From NCBI GenBank assembly GCA_963803155.1, contig CAWDMN010000084.1, positions 1 through 52,221 of the forward strand: a stretch of 52,221 nt of DNA, given 5' to 3'. Both the position numbers and the translations under genes were made by a program. Below the pieces are notes generated by a model. The model did not search any database. It had not been told where the DNA came from and worked only from the letters and a program-made list of their open reading frames with translations. Numbering within the stretch: position 1 is the stretch's first letter; each line of letters starts with the position of its first letter. Below are positions 44,213 to 52,221 of this stretch, one piece after another. The stretch comes from CAWDMN01 sp963803155 (GTDB taxonomy: Bacteria; Acidobacteriota; Terriglobia; Versatilivoradales; Versatilivoraceae).

Positions 44213-45835
44213 TTACTCCGATTCGCTCTTTTGGCGCTGACAACGATTCATATAACTCGCGCGGATGAATTCTCTAAATAACGGATGGGGGGTCAATGGT
44301 TTTGATTTAAATTCCGGGTGGAACTGGCATCCCACAAACCAGGGGTGATCTTCGATCTCAACCACCTCGACAAAATTCTTGTCGGGGGAAGAACCGACAA
44401 TTTTCAACCCTTTGGAGGTGAGCAGGGATTCATAGTCCCGATTAAACTCATAGCGGTGACGATGCCGTTCGGAAATTTCTTCCACTCCATAAGCCGCGAA
44501 AGAGTTGGATTCCGGCTTTAATTCGCACGGGTAGGCCCCCAACCTCATGGTTCCCCCCAAATCATCAATCCCACGCAATTCCCGCAACTTGTAGATTACC
44601 CGATGAGGAGTGGCGGGATCAAACTCAGTGCTATTCGCGTCAGCCAGTCCGCAGACATTGCGCGCAAATTCAATCACACAACATTGCATTCCGAGGCAAA
44701 TTCCAAAAAACGGAACTCTATTTTCCCGCGCGTATCGGATAGTTTGGATCTTTCCCAAGATTCCCCGTTCTCCAAACCCGCCCGGCACCAGGATGCCATC
44801 GTAGGCCTGTAGTTTTTCTTCCAAGGCAATGTTTTCGAGAGTCTCCGATTCCACCCAGTGCAAGCGGGTTTGCAAGTCCTGATTGAAACCGGCATGAACT
44901 AAAGCTTCCTTCAGACTCTTATAGGCATCCTCAAATTCCACGTATTTTCCGACAATGGCAATATCTACCGAATCGACGGGGTTTTTGATCCGCTCCAGCA
45001 TCTGACACCATTGAGTCAGGTCAGACTCCCGGGAAGGAAGATTCAACAACTTCAGCACGATCAAATCCAATCCTTGCGATCCAAAATAAACGGGGACCTC
45101 GTAAATGGATTTGACGGTGATGGCCGTAATGACGGCTTCTTCGGCCACGGAACAAAACAGCGCGATTTTGGCTTTGAGATCTTTGGGAAGAAACCGATCG
45201 GTACGACAGAGCAGGATATCCGGTTGAATGCCGATTCCCCGCAGTTCCTTGACGCTGTGCTGAGTAGGTTTGGTTTTGAGTTCGCCGGCGGCGCCGATAA
45301 AGGGAACCAGCGTCAGGTGCACAAAAAGAGAATTCTCCTTACCGATATCCTGCCGCATCTGGCGTATGGCTTCCAAAAAAGGTTGAGACTCGATATCGCC
45401 CACAGTCCCGCCTATTTCCACGATGACTACATCGGTGTCCTTGCTGACCTTCTTCATGGCGGCTTTGATTTCATTGGTGACGTGCGGAATGACCTGAACA
45501 GTCTTGCCCAAATAGTCTCCCCGCCGCTCTTTTTGGATGATGGTTTCGTAAATCCGTCCAGTCGTCCAATTGTTGTCTTTCGACAACCGGCTGTTGGTGA
45601 ACCTCTCATAGTGGCCGAGATCCAGGTCGGTTTCGGCTCCATCGTCGGTTACAAAAACCTCGCCATGCTGAAAAGGGCTCATCGTTCCCGGATCGACATT
45701 AAGATAGGGGTCAAATTTTTGCAGGGTTACACGATAGCCTCGGCTTTCCAATAACCGTCCAATCGAAGACGCCGCCAAACCTTTGCCCAGTGAAGAAACC
45801 ACACCACCCGTGACAAAAATATATTTTGTTTCCAT
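44213..45835 (-). CDS. pyrG: CTP synthase
   Basis: Makes CTP from UTP, ATP and glutamine; the CTP also feeds CMP-Kdo formation by KdsB. At 540 aa it has the full two-domain layout. The synthetase domain starts MET then KYIFVTGGVVSSLGKGLAAS, with DPYLNVDPGTMSPFQHGEVF and VIVEIGGTVGDIESQPFLEA. The glutaminase domain has the nucleophile cysteine in FFGICLGMQC and the His-Glu pair in CQFHPEFKSKP. It is preceded by the repeat-bounded four-helix-bundle gene, which separates it from kdsB. The gap to kdsA (211 bp) shows no gene. Confidence 0.97.
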   Translation of the reverse strand: METKYIFVTGGVVSSLGKGLAASSIGRLLESRGYRVTLQKFDPYLNVDPGTMSPFQHGEVFVTDDGAETDLDLGHYERFTNSRLSKDNNWTTGRIYETIIQKERRGDYLGKTVQVIPHVTNEIKAAMKKVSKDTDVVIVEIGGTVGDIESQPFLEAIRQMRQDIGKENSLFVHLTLVPFIGAAGELKTKPTQHSVKELRGIGIQPDILLCRTDRFLPKDLKAKIALFCSVAEEAVITAITVKSIYEVPVYFGSQGLDLIVLKLLNLPSRESDLTQWCQMLERIKNPVDSVDIAIVGKYVEFEDAYKSLKEALVHAGFNQDLQTRLHWVESETLENIALEEKLQAYDGILVPGGFGERGILGKIQTIRYARENRVPFFGICLGMQCCVIEFARNVCGLADANSTEFDPATPHRVIYKLRELRGIDDLGGTMRLGAYPCELKPESNSFAAYGVEEISERHRHRYEFNRDYESLLTSKGLKIVGSSPDKNFVEVVEIEDHPWFVGCQFHPEFKSKPLTPHPLFREFIRASYMNRCQRQKSESE

Positions 45836-45867
45836 GCAACTCCTTAATAAGAAATCAAAAAAAAAGC

Positions 45868-46294
45868 AACTACTCAGGTAGACAGAATTCAGGAGTCAGA
45901 ATCCAGAATGGCCTGCGAATAGGCCTCCAACAGCTTGCTGATCTCTTCAAGCAATCGACTTAGCTCGGAAACATCGCCGTACTCAAGGTCCTTGGCAAGA
46001 ACCAGATAGTATCGAGATTCTTCGACGGAATCTTGTGCGCTATTATAAAAGCGGAGTTTATCTGCTTTTCCGCGTTTCTTGAATCCTTCCGCAATGTTCG
46101 CGGCAATGGAGACGGCAGCGCGCCGGAATTGAGACGACAGACCATAGGTCTCAGATCGGGGAAAGGTCCGACCCATACGGTAGTCCGCCAGCACAAACTG
46201 GTGAGCCTTTTGCCACACCACCATGTCCTCAAATCTCGTCGCTGGCGCTTTCATTCTGACTCCTCAATTCTGACTCCTGGCTACCTGAGTAGTT
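45868..46294. mobile_element. 427-bp unit with terminal inverted repeats carrying a four-helix-bundle gene
   Basis: The ends are perfect 14-bp inverted repeats: AACTACTCAGGTAG (45868-45881) and CTACCTGAGTAGTT (46281-46294). Just inside each, CAGGAGTCAGAAT-like units extend the symmetry to about 40 bp; the right end has the unit twice. The whole coding sequence lies between the ends. The right repeat supplies its ribosome-binding site and start codon, and the left repeat encodes its last residues and stop. No transposase is present, so it would need help in trans or spread by recombination. I see no clear target duplication. Confidence 0.75.
45889..46254 (-). CDS. Four-helix bundle protein (S23 / 23S rRNA intervening-sequence type)
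   Basis: A 121-aa protein with the family's layout: FEDMVVWQKAHQFVLADY, FPRSETYGLSSQFRRAAVSI, AANIAEGFKKRGKADKLRFY and SVEESRYYLVLAKDLEY. Members were first found inside 23S rRNA intervening sequences and are related to Avd of diversity-generating retroelements; their role is not known. There is no rRNA, variable repeat or reverse transcriptase here. The start codon at 46254 follows GGAG five bases away, inside the inverted repeat, and the last residues (LDSDS, stop) are encoded by the other repeat. It interrupts the kdsB-pyrG neighbourhood. Confidence 0.88.
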   Translation of the reverse strand: MKAPATRFEDMVVWQKAHQFVLADYRMGRTFPRSETYGLSSQFRRAAVSIAANIAEGFKKRGKADKLRFYNSAQDSVEESRYYLVLAKDLEYGDVSELSRLLEEISKLLEAYSQAILDSDS

Positions 46295-46463
46295 ACAAAA
46301 ATAAAATAATTGCAGCCACATCTCCCAAACGCCGGTTCACTCGGATGCAAAATGTCAGCCTGGACCGCTCCTTCCGAAGGTGCTTAATTCAGCAGGATTT
46401 AACACCCGCTTGGGGCTACCGAGAACCGTTTAGGGAATTCATCGCGAATATGAACATCTCTTC

Positions 46464-47212
46464 TCACCTCGAATCAAAAAGCGGCCGGATTCTCTCCAAA
46501 TCCTCCGGTGTATCCACCGCCACGACTCGATAATCCACGGTGACCACTTTCATGCGAAAGCCATTGGCCAGAAATCGAAGCTGTTCAAGGCACTCCGCAT
46601 TTTCCAGCTCTGAATCCAGCAAGTAAGGCAGTCTCTCCAGGAATTTTTTCCGGTACCCATACAAACCGATATGCTTATAAAAAAAGGCCGGCCCGCCGTC
46701 CGCGGAATTCCCTCTCGAAAAAAAGGAATGGGGGCACGCGAAAAATAGAGGGCGTAGCCCTGATGATCCGTCACCACTTTGACCACATTGGGATTCAGAA
46801 GTTCCTCTGCTTTATCGGAAGGTATTTGCAGAGTGCTAAGACATAGATCTTCATCCGTTAGGAACGGCTCGATGGCTCGATCGACACAGCGGGGATCGAT
46901 CAACGGTTCATCCCCCTGCACATTAACAATGACTTCAGCCTCAGATTGCAAAGCCACCTCCGCCACTCGATGGGTTCCAGATGGATGCTTTGCCGAAGTC
47001 ATGCAGACTCTTCCGCCAAACCCGACAACCGCCTTTTGAATTCGATCGTCATCGGTAGCTACAATGACTTCGGAAATCAGCTCAGCCCGGCTGACCCGTT
47101 CATAAACATGCTGAATCATTGGTTTACCGGCAATTTCGACGAGAGGTTTTCCAGGGAAGCGAGTAGAAGCAAATCTGGCGGGAATTATAGCGATGCACTT
47201 CAAATCATTCAT
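46464..47212 (-). pseudogene. kdsB: CMP-Kdo synthetase with one frameshift
   Basis: Activates Kdo as CMP-Kdo for LPS. The N-terminal part has IIPARFASTRFPGKPLVEIA, VIVATDDDRI and VIVNVQGDEPLIDP. The C-terminal part (LYGYRKKFLERLPYLLDSEL to RVVAVDTPEDLERIRPLFDS) is in another frame. The switch falls on a run of seven A at 46679-46685; with eight, the text reads GRPFFYKHIGLYGYRKKF and the protein is 249 aa, the normal size. As kdsB is essential in most LPS-bearing bacteria, a homopolymer sequence error is the likeliest cause. The start at 47212 gives MNDLKCIAIIPARFASTRFP. Confidence 0.92.
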
Positions 47213-47666
47213 CGGAAGGGAAAATCACATGCACTATCACAGATTGTTCAGCACTCGAGCTTTTGCACCATCACATCTGAATTCGGCGCACCCTCAAGAT
47301 TTAAAAAAAATCCTGTCCATCTTTGTGCAATTCCCCGCGAATTTCAAGTGTTTTTTGCGTTCGACGATCGACTCATCTTTTGAGGTCAGAGTTCTTGATT
47401 GAATGACAATGTCCTGGGGGAGTGCACAGATTGCGCCAGGGAAAGCCTTGATGCGGCCACCGCACCCCAGAAGAGAGAGGGCATGTGCCGCATTTCATTG
47501 TACTCGTTCCCCCCCAATAGATGTGGATGAGCTATAATGAACCTATGAATACCAGCCGCACCATGCGGGGATCACGCAGAATCATTGGGGTGAACAGGCG
47601 CTGGAATAGCATGCCTTCTGAAATCCTCTGGCCGAAATTCCATTAGTGCCGACAAGAGAGGTCAAG
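47213..47666. other. Intergenic between divergent genes, no gene seen
   Basis: About 450 bp between kdsB (minus) and the sulfatase (plus). A TATAAT hexamer at 47533-47538 on the plus strand lies about 130 bp before the sulfatase start, but no -35 box is found at a proper distance. No repeat or hairpin of note. Confidence 0.4.
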
Positions 47667-49067
47667 ATGCGCGGATTTATTGGAATGGTGCTCCTCCTTC
47701 TTTTTTCCGTCAGGATAATGGCTTTGGATAAATCACCCAATGTGGTCTTAATCTATGCGGACGATATGGGCTACGGTGATCTTGGATGTTACGGGGCCAC
47801 GGGCTATGCCACTCCTCACCTGGATCGTCTCGCCTCCGAAGGGACGCGATTTACTAATTTTCACGTGGCCCAGGCGGTCTGTTCCGCCTCTCGCGCGGCT
47901 TTGTTGACCGGTTGCTATCCGAACCGGATTGGCATCGGCGGCGCACTGATGCCTGATTCGAAAATTGGCCTTCAGCAAGGTGAGTTGACTATTGCCGAAA
48001 TGCTCAAGGCCCGAGGATATTCGACCGCCATCTTTGGCAAATGGCATCTTGGCCACCACCCACAGTTCCTCCCTACTCGTCACGGATTCGATCAATATTT
48101 CGGCCTTCCTTATAGCAATGACATGTGGCCGAATCATCCTACGATGAAATTTCCGGACCTGCCGTTGATCGAAGGGGAAAGGGCCATCGAACTCAATCCA
48201 GATCAGACTCAGCTAACCACATGGTACACTGAGCGCGCAGTTCGATTCATTGAGGAACACCAAACTCGCCCCTTCTTTCTCTATGTCGCCCACAGCATGC
48301 CGCATGTGCCGCTCTTTGTTTCCGCCAAATTCCGGGGGAAAACTTCCCGAGGAATTTATGGTGATGTCATCTCGGAAATTGACTGGTCAGTGGGAGAAAT
48401 CCTCTCTACGCTGATTCGCCTGCGGTTGGAAAAGAACACCCTGGTTATTTTTGCCAGTGATAATGGTCCATGGCTCTCCTATGGAGAACACGCCGGTTCT
48501 GCTGGGCCTTTGCGGGAAGGAAAAGGAACTAGTTGGGAAGGGGGAATCCGCGTCCCCTGCCTGATGAGATGGCCCGGCAAAATTCCAGCGGGACGCACTA
48601 GCAATGCATTGTTGATGACCATCGATATCCTCCCCACGCTGGCCCGCATTTGCGGTGGGAGACTCCCCTCTCACAAAATTGATGGAATGGATGTCTGGCC
48701 AATCCTGGCGGGAAAAAAAGGGGCGCAAAATCCGCATGCGGCATATTTTGTTTATTACAATCAAAATGATCTTCAAGCGGTTTTGAGTGGCCGCTGGAAA
48801 CTGATGCTGCCGCACGGTTCCACAACTCTGGACGGTAATCGCGGCGGGAAGGAGGGGCAACCGGTTGCTTACCGGAAGGTCCAAGTCGAGTTTGGTCTCT
48901 ATGACCTTGAAAACGACATTGGGGAAACCAGGGATATCGCCACCGATCATCCCGAAGTAGTAGCCAGATTGCTGAATTTGGCGGAACAAATGCGAGACGA
49001 TTTAGGGGATGACTTGACCGGACATCCGGCTCACAACCAGCGCCCTGCTGGCCATTTGCCGGATTGA
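47667..49067 (+). CDS. Secreted arylsulfatase-type sulfatase
   Basis: Removes sulfate esters, probably from an external polysaccharide. A signal peptide (FIGMVLLLLFSVRIMALDKS) is followed by the metal-binding aspartates in LIYADDMGYGDLGCYG. The formylglycine site is Cys72 in AVCSASRAALLTG (C-x-A-x-R), which needs a maturase encoded elsewhere. Further family motifs are FGKWHLGHHPQFLPTRHGFD and IFASDNGPWLSYGEH. The 466-aa length is normal for the AslA-like group. I start at the ATG at 47667, five bases after AGAGGT; a GTG at 47646 would put that site inside the gene. It stands alone. The substrate is unknown. Confidence 0.92.
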   Translation: MRGFIGMVLLLLFSVRIMALDKSPNVVLIYADDMGYGDLGCYGATGYATPHLDRLASEGTRFTNFHVAQAVCSASRAALLTGCYPNRIGIGGALMPDSKIGLQQGELTIAEMLKARGYSTAIFGKWHLGHHPQFLPTRHGFDQYFGLPYSNDMWPNHPTMKFPDLPLIEGERAIELNPDQTQLTTWYTERAVRFIEEHQTRPFFLYVAHSMPHVPLFVSAKFRGKTSRGIYGDVISEIDWSVGEILSTLIRLRLEKNTLVIFASDNGPWLSYGEHAGSAGPLREGKGTSWEGGIRVPCLMRWPGKIPAGRTSNALLMTIDILPTLARICGGRLPSHKIDGMDVWPILAGKKGAQNPHAAYFVYYNQNDLQAVLSGRWKLMLPHGSTTLDGNRGGKEGQPVAYRKVQVEFGLYDLENDIGETRDIATDHPEVVARLLNLAEQMRDDLGDDLTGHPAHNQRPAGHLPD

Positions 49068-49198
49068 AGGAATGCCGCAGTCCAAATTTTGTACAGCCTG
49101 GGAGCGGGCACACATTACCCCCATATGAGATCCAGCCTCCTGGAGCTTTGTCTTGAAACCCGGCTATATCAGGTTCAGCCGGCAGACTCGCCAACAAT

Positions 49199-50031
49199 CT
49201 ACCTCTTCCGTCCATTTTCCAGCCGGTGCACTACGGCCGCGCAGTAAAGGAACAACATCGCCGAATAATATACCCACATCAATCCGAGCACCACGGTAAG
49301 AAGAGAACCATACATACTGCCAAGCTGCGGCACTCGCACCATATAACGGGAGAACAGATGTTTGGCCAGCTCCCAAAGCAGGGCAAATAAAAGCCCCCCT
49401 TTGAGAGCCTTCCGCCAACCCGGACGCAGAGCGGGCAAAAATCGGTAAAGGAGCGAAACGGCCCCTACCACCAAAACCAAAGGAAGCAAGTGAGAGAGGA
49501 GAAAATTTCTTGCCATGGCCGCAACATGGTGGAGTTCGGCCACCCGCGGTGTATTGGCCGCCAGGAAATCCACCGCTTGAGTAGTGGCATACGATGCAAA
49601 CAGCGCCATGGAAGTCACCACAAGCAACAAAACGGAAATAATGGTGGACACAACGGGATGACGTTTTTTCCCGCTTCAAACACCATATTAATGGCATGGT
49701 CCAATTCCCCAAACACCTGGATGGCGGCCCAGACAAAAGCGACAAACATCACCCAATGCAAGCCGAGCTGGGGAACAATCTTCTGAATCCCTTCGACAAC
49801 GGGCGCTTTGCCAATATCCAAGTCAGGGGAAAAACTCCGCAATAAAGCCTGCAGGAATTCAAAAGTGGCATGGCCGGGGCTGAGGACTCGCCCGAATAGA
49901 TAAAGAATCAGCGCAATCAGCGGGACAAAGGAAAGGAGGAAGAAATAGGCAATCGAGGCCGCCAGCGATGAACAACCCTTCCGCCAAAAATCTCCCAAAG
50001 CCCTAAACGACGCAGTGGCCAAACTCGACAT
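49199..50031 (-). pseudogene. YihY/UPF0761-family membrane protein with one frameshift
   Basis: A polytopic inner-membrane protein of the YihY family (once called RNase BN in error), of unknown function. The first half has CSSLAASIAYFFLLSFVPLI and VWAAIQVFGELDHAINMVFE. The second half, in the next frame, has STIISVLLLVVTSMALFASY and MYGSLLTVVLGLMWVYYSAM. The frames meet at a run of six T on the plus strand near 49664-49669; one more base gives EAGKKRHPVVSTIISVLL and 277 aa, a normal length. It is thus probably intact in reality. The ATG at 50031 begins MSSLATASFRALGDFWRKG. It lies opposite the sulfatase. Confidence 0.85.
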
Positions 50032-50296
50032 AATCCAATCCTTCTGCTATAAACAGCTCCCTTTCAGCATTCGCGCGGACTCGACGCGGCAGGGACAAAA
50101 CACGGCGGTTGAAAAGGAATGAATATTATCAGGATTGCCTCAACTCCATGAAACATTACCCTTATGAAATCATTCAGAGGATACAACAAAAGCCGGTTAT
50201 TCAAGGATGCAAAAATTTATCTCCTCTCTGGAACAGTTTGAAATGACAACACACATAGAGAGGGCACATCTGGAGTATCGGTAAAAGCGGAAGGGT

Positions 50297-50326
50297 GGCC
50301 TTCTCCCCCCTATCGGGGCGAGGGCC
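50297..50326 (+). promoter_or_regulatory. Alternative hairpin competing with the terminator
   Basis: On the plus strand, GGCCTTCTCCCC (50297-50308) can pair with GGGGCGAGGGCC (50315-50326), with one mismatch and one G-U pair around a six-base loop. It uses the same bases (50320-50326) as the left arm of the terminator that follows, so the two structures exclude each other, as in attenuators. Found by eye only; no known riboswitch core was recognised. Confidence 0.45.
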
Positions 50327-50344
50327 TTGGGCTCTCTTTTTTTT
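50320..50344 (+). terminator. Rho-independent terminator with no gene just upstream
   Basis: The stem GAGGGCC (50320-50326) with GGCTCTC (50330-50336), loop TTG, is followed by eight T (50337-50344). It reads on the plus strand, yet the nearest plus-strand gene upstream ends 1.25 kb away and the YihY gene runs the other way. It may end a small RNA or a leader of the protease gene 300 bp downstream. The rest of 50032-50646 shows no gene. Confidence 0.7.
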
Positions 50345-50646
50345 GAACCAAGAGTCTATTTCCGTTTCGTAACATGACCAGAACGACCGTTAACAGATTT
50401 ATAGATTCTCAGGTTGGAGGGGAGTTGCCCTCATCCGCTGGATTGCCCGACATCTGCACGATGGTGGTTCATTGGAGGGCGCATCGTTTCCAGTTGCGCC
50501 TCTCTTGCCGCATCTATTCCCCCGCATCTTTCCTGCACCTCTTTCATTGACAATCCATCTCATCTGAAGTGAAATGAAGCCTCATGCCGGTCCGCCTGGT
50601 TCATTTTTCAGACAATTCGCAAACATTTCTCAACTCGGGAGGCTCC

Positions 50647-52221
50647 ATGCTCCGAAAAAATTGGTTCTGGATTGGCTTAATTGCTTTGTCCATCCTTGGT
50701 GCGCTTTTCTCCTTTCGTCTTTTCGACAAGGCATTTCCCATTGTCAACCTGGATCTCAAGATGGATCGAGCATCGGCGCTATCGCGCGCTAGCCAGCTGG
50801 ATGCGAAATTCCATTGGGCTCCAGCCGGCTTTCGCCAAGCAGCCTCTTTTGATCTGGATAATACAGTCCAAAATTTTGTGGAGCTGGAAGCGGCGGCAAG
50901 CCAGCCTTTGCCAACATGATCAGTGGGGAACTCTATGCGCCTTACCTCTGGACTGTGCGGCATTTCAAGGAAGCGGAAACTCGAGAAGCCCGAATCAAGT
51001 TTACTCCCCTGGGAACTCCTTATGGATTTGAAGTAAAACTGCCTGAAAAAGAGATGGGGGCGGCCCTGTCGGCACAAGCCGCCCAGACGATTGCTGAAAA
51101 TTCAGCCCATGGCGATTGGGGAATCGATCTTCTGAAATACCGGCTGGTGGAAAAGTCTCAGGAAGTCCGCCCCGGCAAGAGGATTGACCATACCTTTGTC
51201 TACGAAAGGCCGGACGTCCAGATTGGACAAGGCCGCTATCGCCTCAAGTTGGTGGTGGGGGGAGAACGGCTCACTGAGCTCACGCACTTCATTAAAGTGC
51301 CCGAGGCCTTCTCCCGGCGCTACGAAGCACTGCGCTCCTCCAATACAGCAATTAGTGTTGCTTCAGTCATGGGCATGGTAATGCTCTATATCATCGGAGG
51401 ATGTGGAATCGGCCTGTTTTTCCTGTTGCGAGAACGGCGAGTGATCTGGATGAAACCAGTATTCTGGGGGTTGTTAATCGGCTTGCTGCAGATGCTGGCG
51501 GGCTTTAACGAATGGCCGCTGCTCTGGATGGGATATGATACCGCTCTCTCCACCGGCAATTTTACTCTCAATCGAATTGTGGAAATTGTGGCCGGCTCTC
51601 TCGGGATGGGCTGCTTGCTCGCCATCTCCTTTATGGCGGCGGAAAGCCTTTCTCGCAAGGCATTTCCTCATCATATTCAGCTATGGAAGCTATGGGCCAA
51701 GCCGGCTGCCTCTTCTCGCGCGGTCCTTGGCAGAACCGTCGGCGGATATCTTTTGCTCCCGCTCTTTTTGGCTTATGTGATTGCATTCTATTTTGTTGCT
51801 TCCCGCTGGTTCCACTGGTGGACTCCCTCTGACGTGCTCCTGGATCCCAACATTCTCGCCACCTATTTCCCATGGATCTCCTCTATTGCCATGTCTGCCC
51901 AAGCGGGATTTTGGGAGGAAAGCCTGTTCCGGGCAGTGCCGCTGGCCTGTGCTGCATTGCTGGGAAACCGCTGGGGACGGCGCGGCTGGTGGATTGCCGG
52001 CGCCATGGTCGTCCAGGCTTTGGTCTTTGGAGCTGGGCACGCCGGCTATGCCAATCAGCCTGCCTATGCCCGGGTGGTGGAATTGATTGTCCCTTCCCTC
52101 GGTTTTGGCAGTCTGTACCTGGCTTTTGGCCTGCTGCCCGCGGTTATTCTGCATTACGCCTTTGATGTCTTGATGATCTCTCTTCCCTTGTTTATCTCGG
52201 TGGCTCCAGGAATTTGGATTG
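50647..52221 (+). pseudogene. CPBP-family intramembrane metalloprotease, one frameshift, cut by window end
   Basis: A membrane protease of the CAAX-processing/bacteriocin-immunity (CPBP/Abi) group. The N-terminus (MLRKNWFWIGLIALSILGAL) is a membrane helix followed by a soluble domain of about 220 residues. Then come several membrane helices with the active-site motifs WEESLFRAVPLA (EExxxR), FGAGHAGYA and ILHYAFDVLMI. The first ~90 codons and the rest are in different frames. Adding one G to GCGGCGGC near 50889-50896 joins NFVELEA to GGKPAFANMISGELY, after which the frame is open to the window end. I chose the ATG at 50647 behind GGGAGG. The frameshift may be a sequence error; the C-terminus is outside the window. 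Confidence 0.85.

Noticed and set aside
45011..45754. 247-codon plus-strand frame
   Set aside because: Antisense shadow of pyrG, which is conserved along its whole length.
45868..46294. Diversity-generating retroelement (Avd-like protein)
   Set aside because: The four-helix-bundle protein is related to Avd, but there is no reverse transcriptase, template repeat or variable repeat in the window.
47498..47538. Promoter of the sulfatase from TATAAT at 47533
   Set aside because: The only -35-like hexamer (TTGTAC at 47498) is about 29 bases away, too far for a sigma-70 promoter.
1..52221. tRNA or rRNA genes
   Set aside because: I looked for T-loop sequences (GGTTCGAATCC type) and rRNA-like blocks and found none that fit; the few GTTCGA hits lie inside genes or repeats.

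Overview
The window comes from a diderm bacterium of roughly 50% G+C, most probably an Acidobacteriota. KdsA and KdsB (Kdo for LPS) and outer-membrane export genes show an outer membrane. BshC points to bacillithiol as a thiol, which among diderms is known from Acidobacteria and some others. Long secreted TIG-type repeat proteins, Tat-exported Gfo/Idh oxidoreductases and sulfatases also fit. The phylum is an inference; there is no rRNA or tRNA gene here to fix it.

Layout. (1) 0-14 kb: a minus-strand exopolysaccharide locus of the XrtA/PEP-CTERM-associated type. Read in transcription order it holds a PilZ protein, a sigma-54 activator without receiver domain, a Wza-like export protein, an outer-membrane beta-barrel, a Wzz-like chain-length protein, a GspE/ExeA-like ATPase (frameshifted), a tyrosine autokinase, an initiating sugar transferase, UDP-glucose dehydrogenase and a DUF3473-type polysaccharide deacetylase. 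A decayed IS630 transposase and an ORF remnant lie between the last two. The exosortase itself is not in view. (2) 14.7-18.5 kb: small housekeeping and regulatory genes, including cysK next to a cluster-less Rrf2 regulator resembling CymR, and a STAS protein. (3) 19.3-22.7 kb: a 1147-residue secreted protein with a degenerate metallopeptidase-like domain and tandem beta modules, bracketed by two copies of a dispersed repeat. (4) 23-38.3 kb: carbohydrate and oxidoreductase genes: FG-GAP protein, GarR-like reductase, split transketolase, a GH67-N/malectin secreted protein, SMP-30 lactonase, Gfo/Idh oxidoreductase and aldo/keto reductase, with an IS4-family element (9-bp target duplication) and palindromic repeats between them. 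(5) 38.4-47.2 kb: a REP-associated tyrosine transposase with its palindromes, hemW, a REC plus degenerate GGDEF protein, bshC, kdsA, pyrG, a four-helix-bundle gene inside an inverted-repeat-bounded unit, and kdsB. (6) 47.6-52.2 kb: a sulfatase, a YihY-family membrane protein, a terminator with an overlapping alternative hairpin, and a CPBP intramembrane protease cut by the window end.

Two themes stand out. First, intergenic DNA is crowded with several independent palindromic repeat families: a 92-bp element, REP/RAYT, the inverted repeats around the four-helix-bundle gene, an AGCTGA-type repeat, and the repeat bracketing the 1147-residue gene. Second, five otherwise well-conserved genes (XrtA ATPase, IS4 transposase, kdsB, yihY, CPBP protease) each need exactly one inserted or deleted base to read through. 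Three of the five sit in homopolymers, so assembly or sequencing error is a serious alternative to real inactivation.
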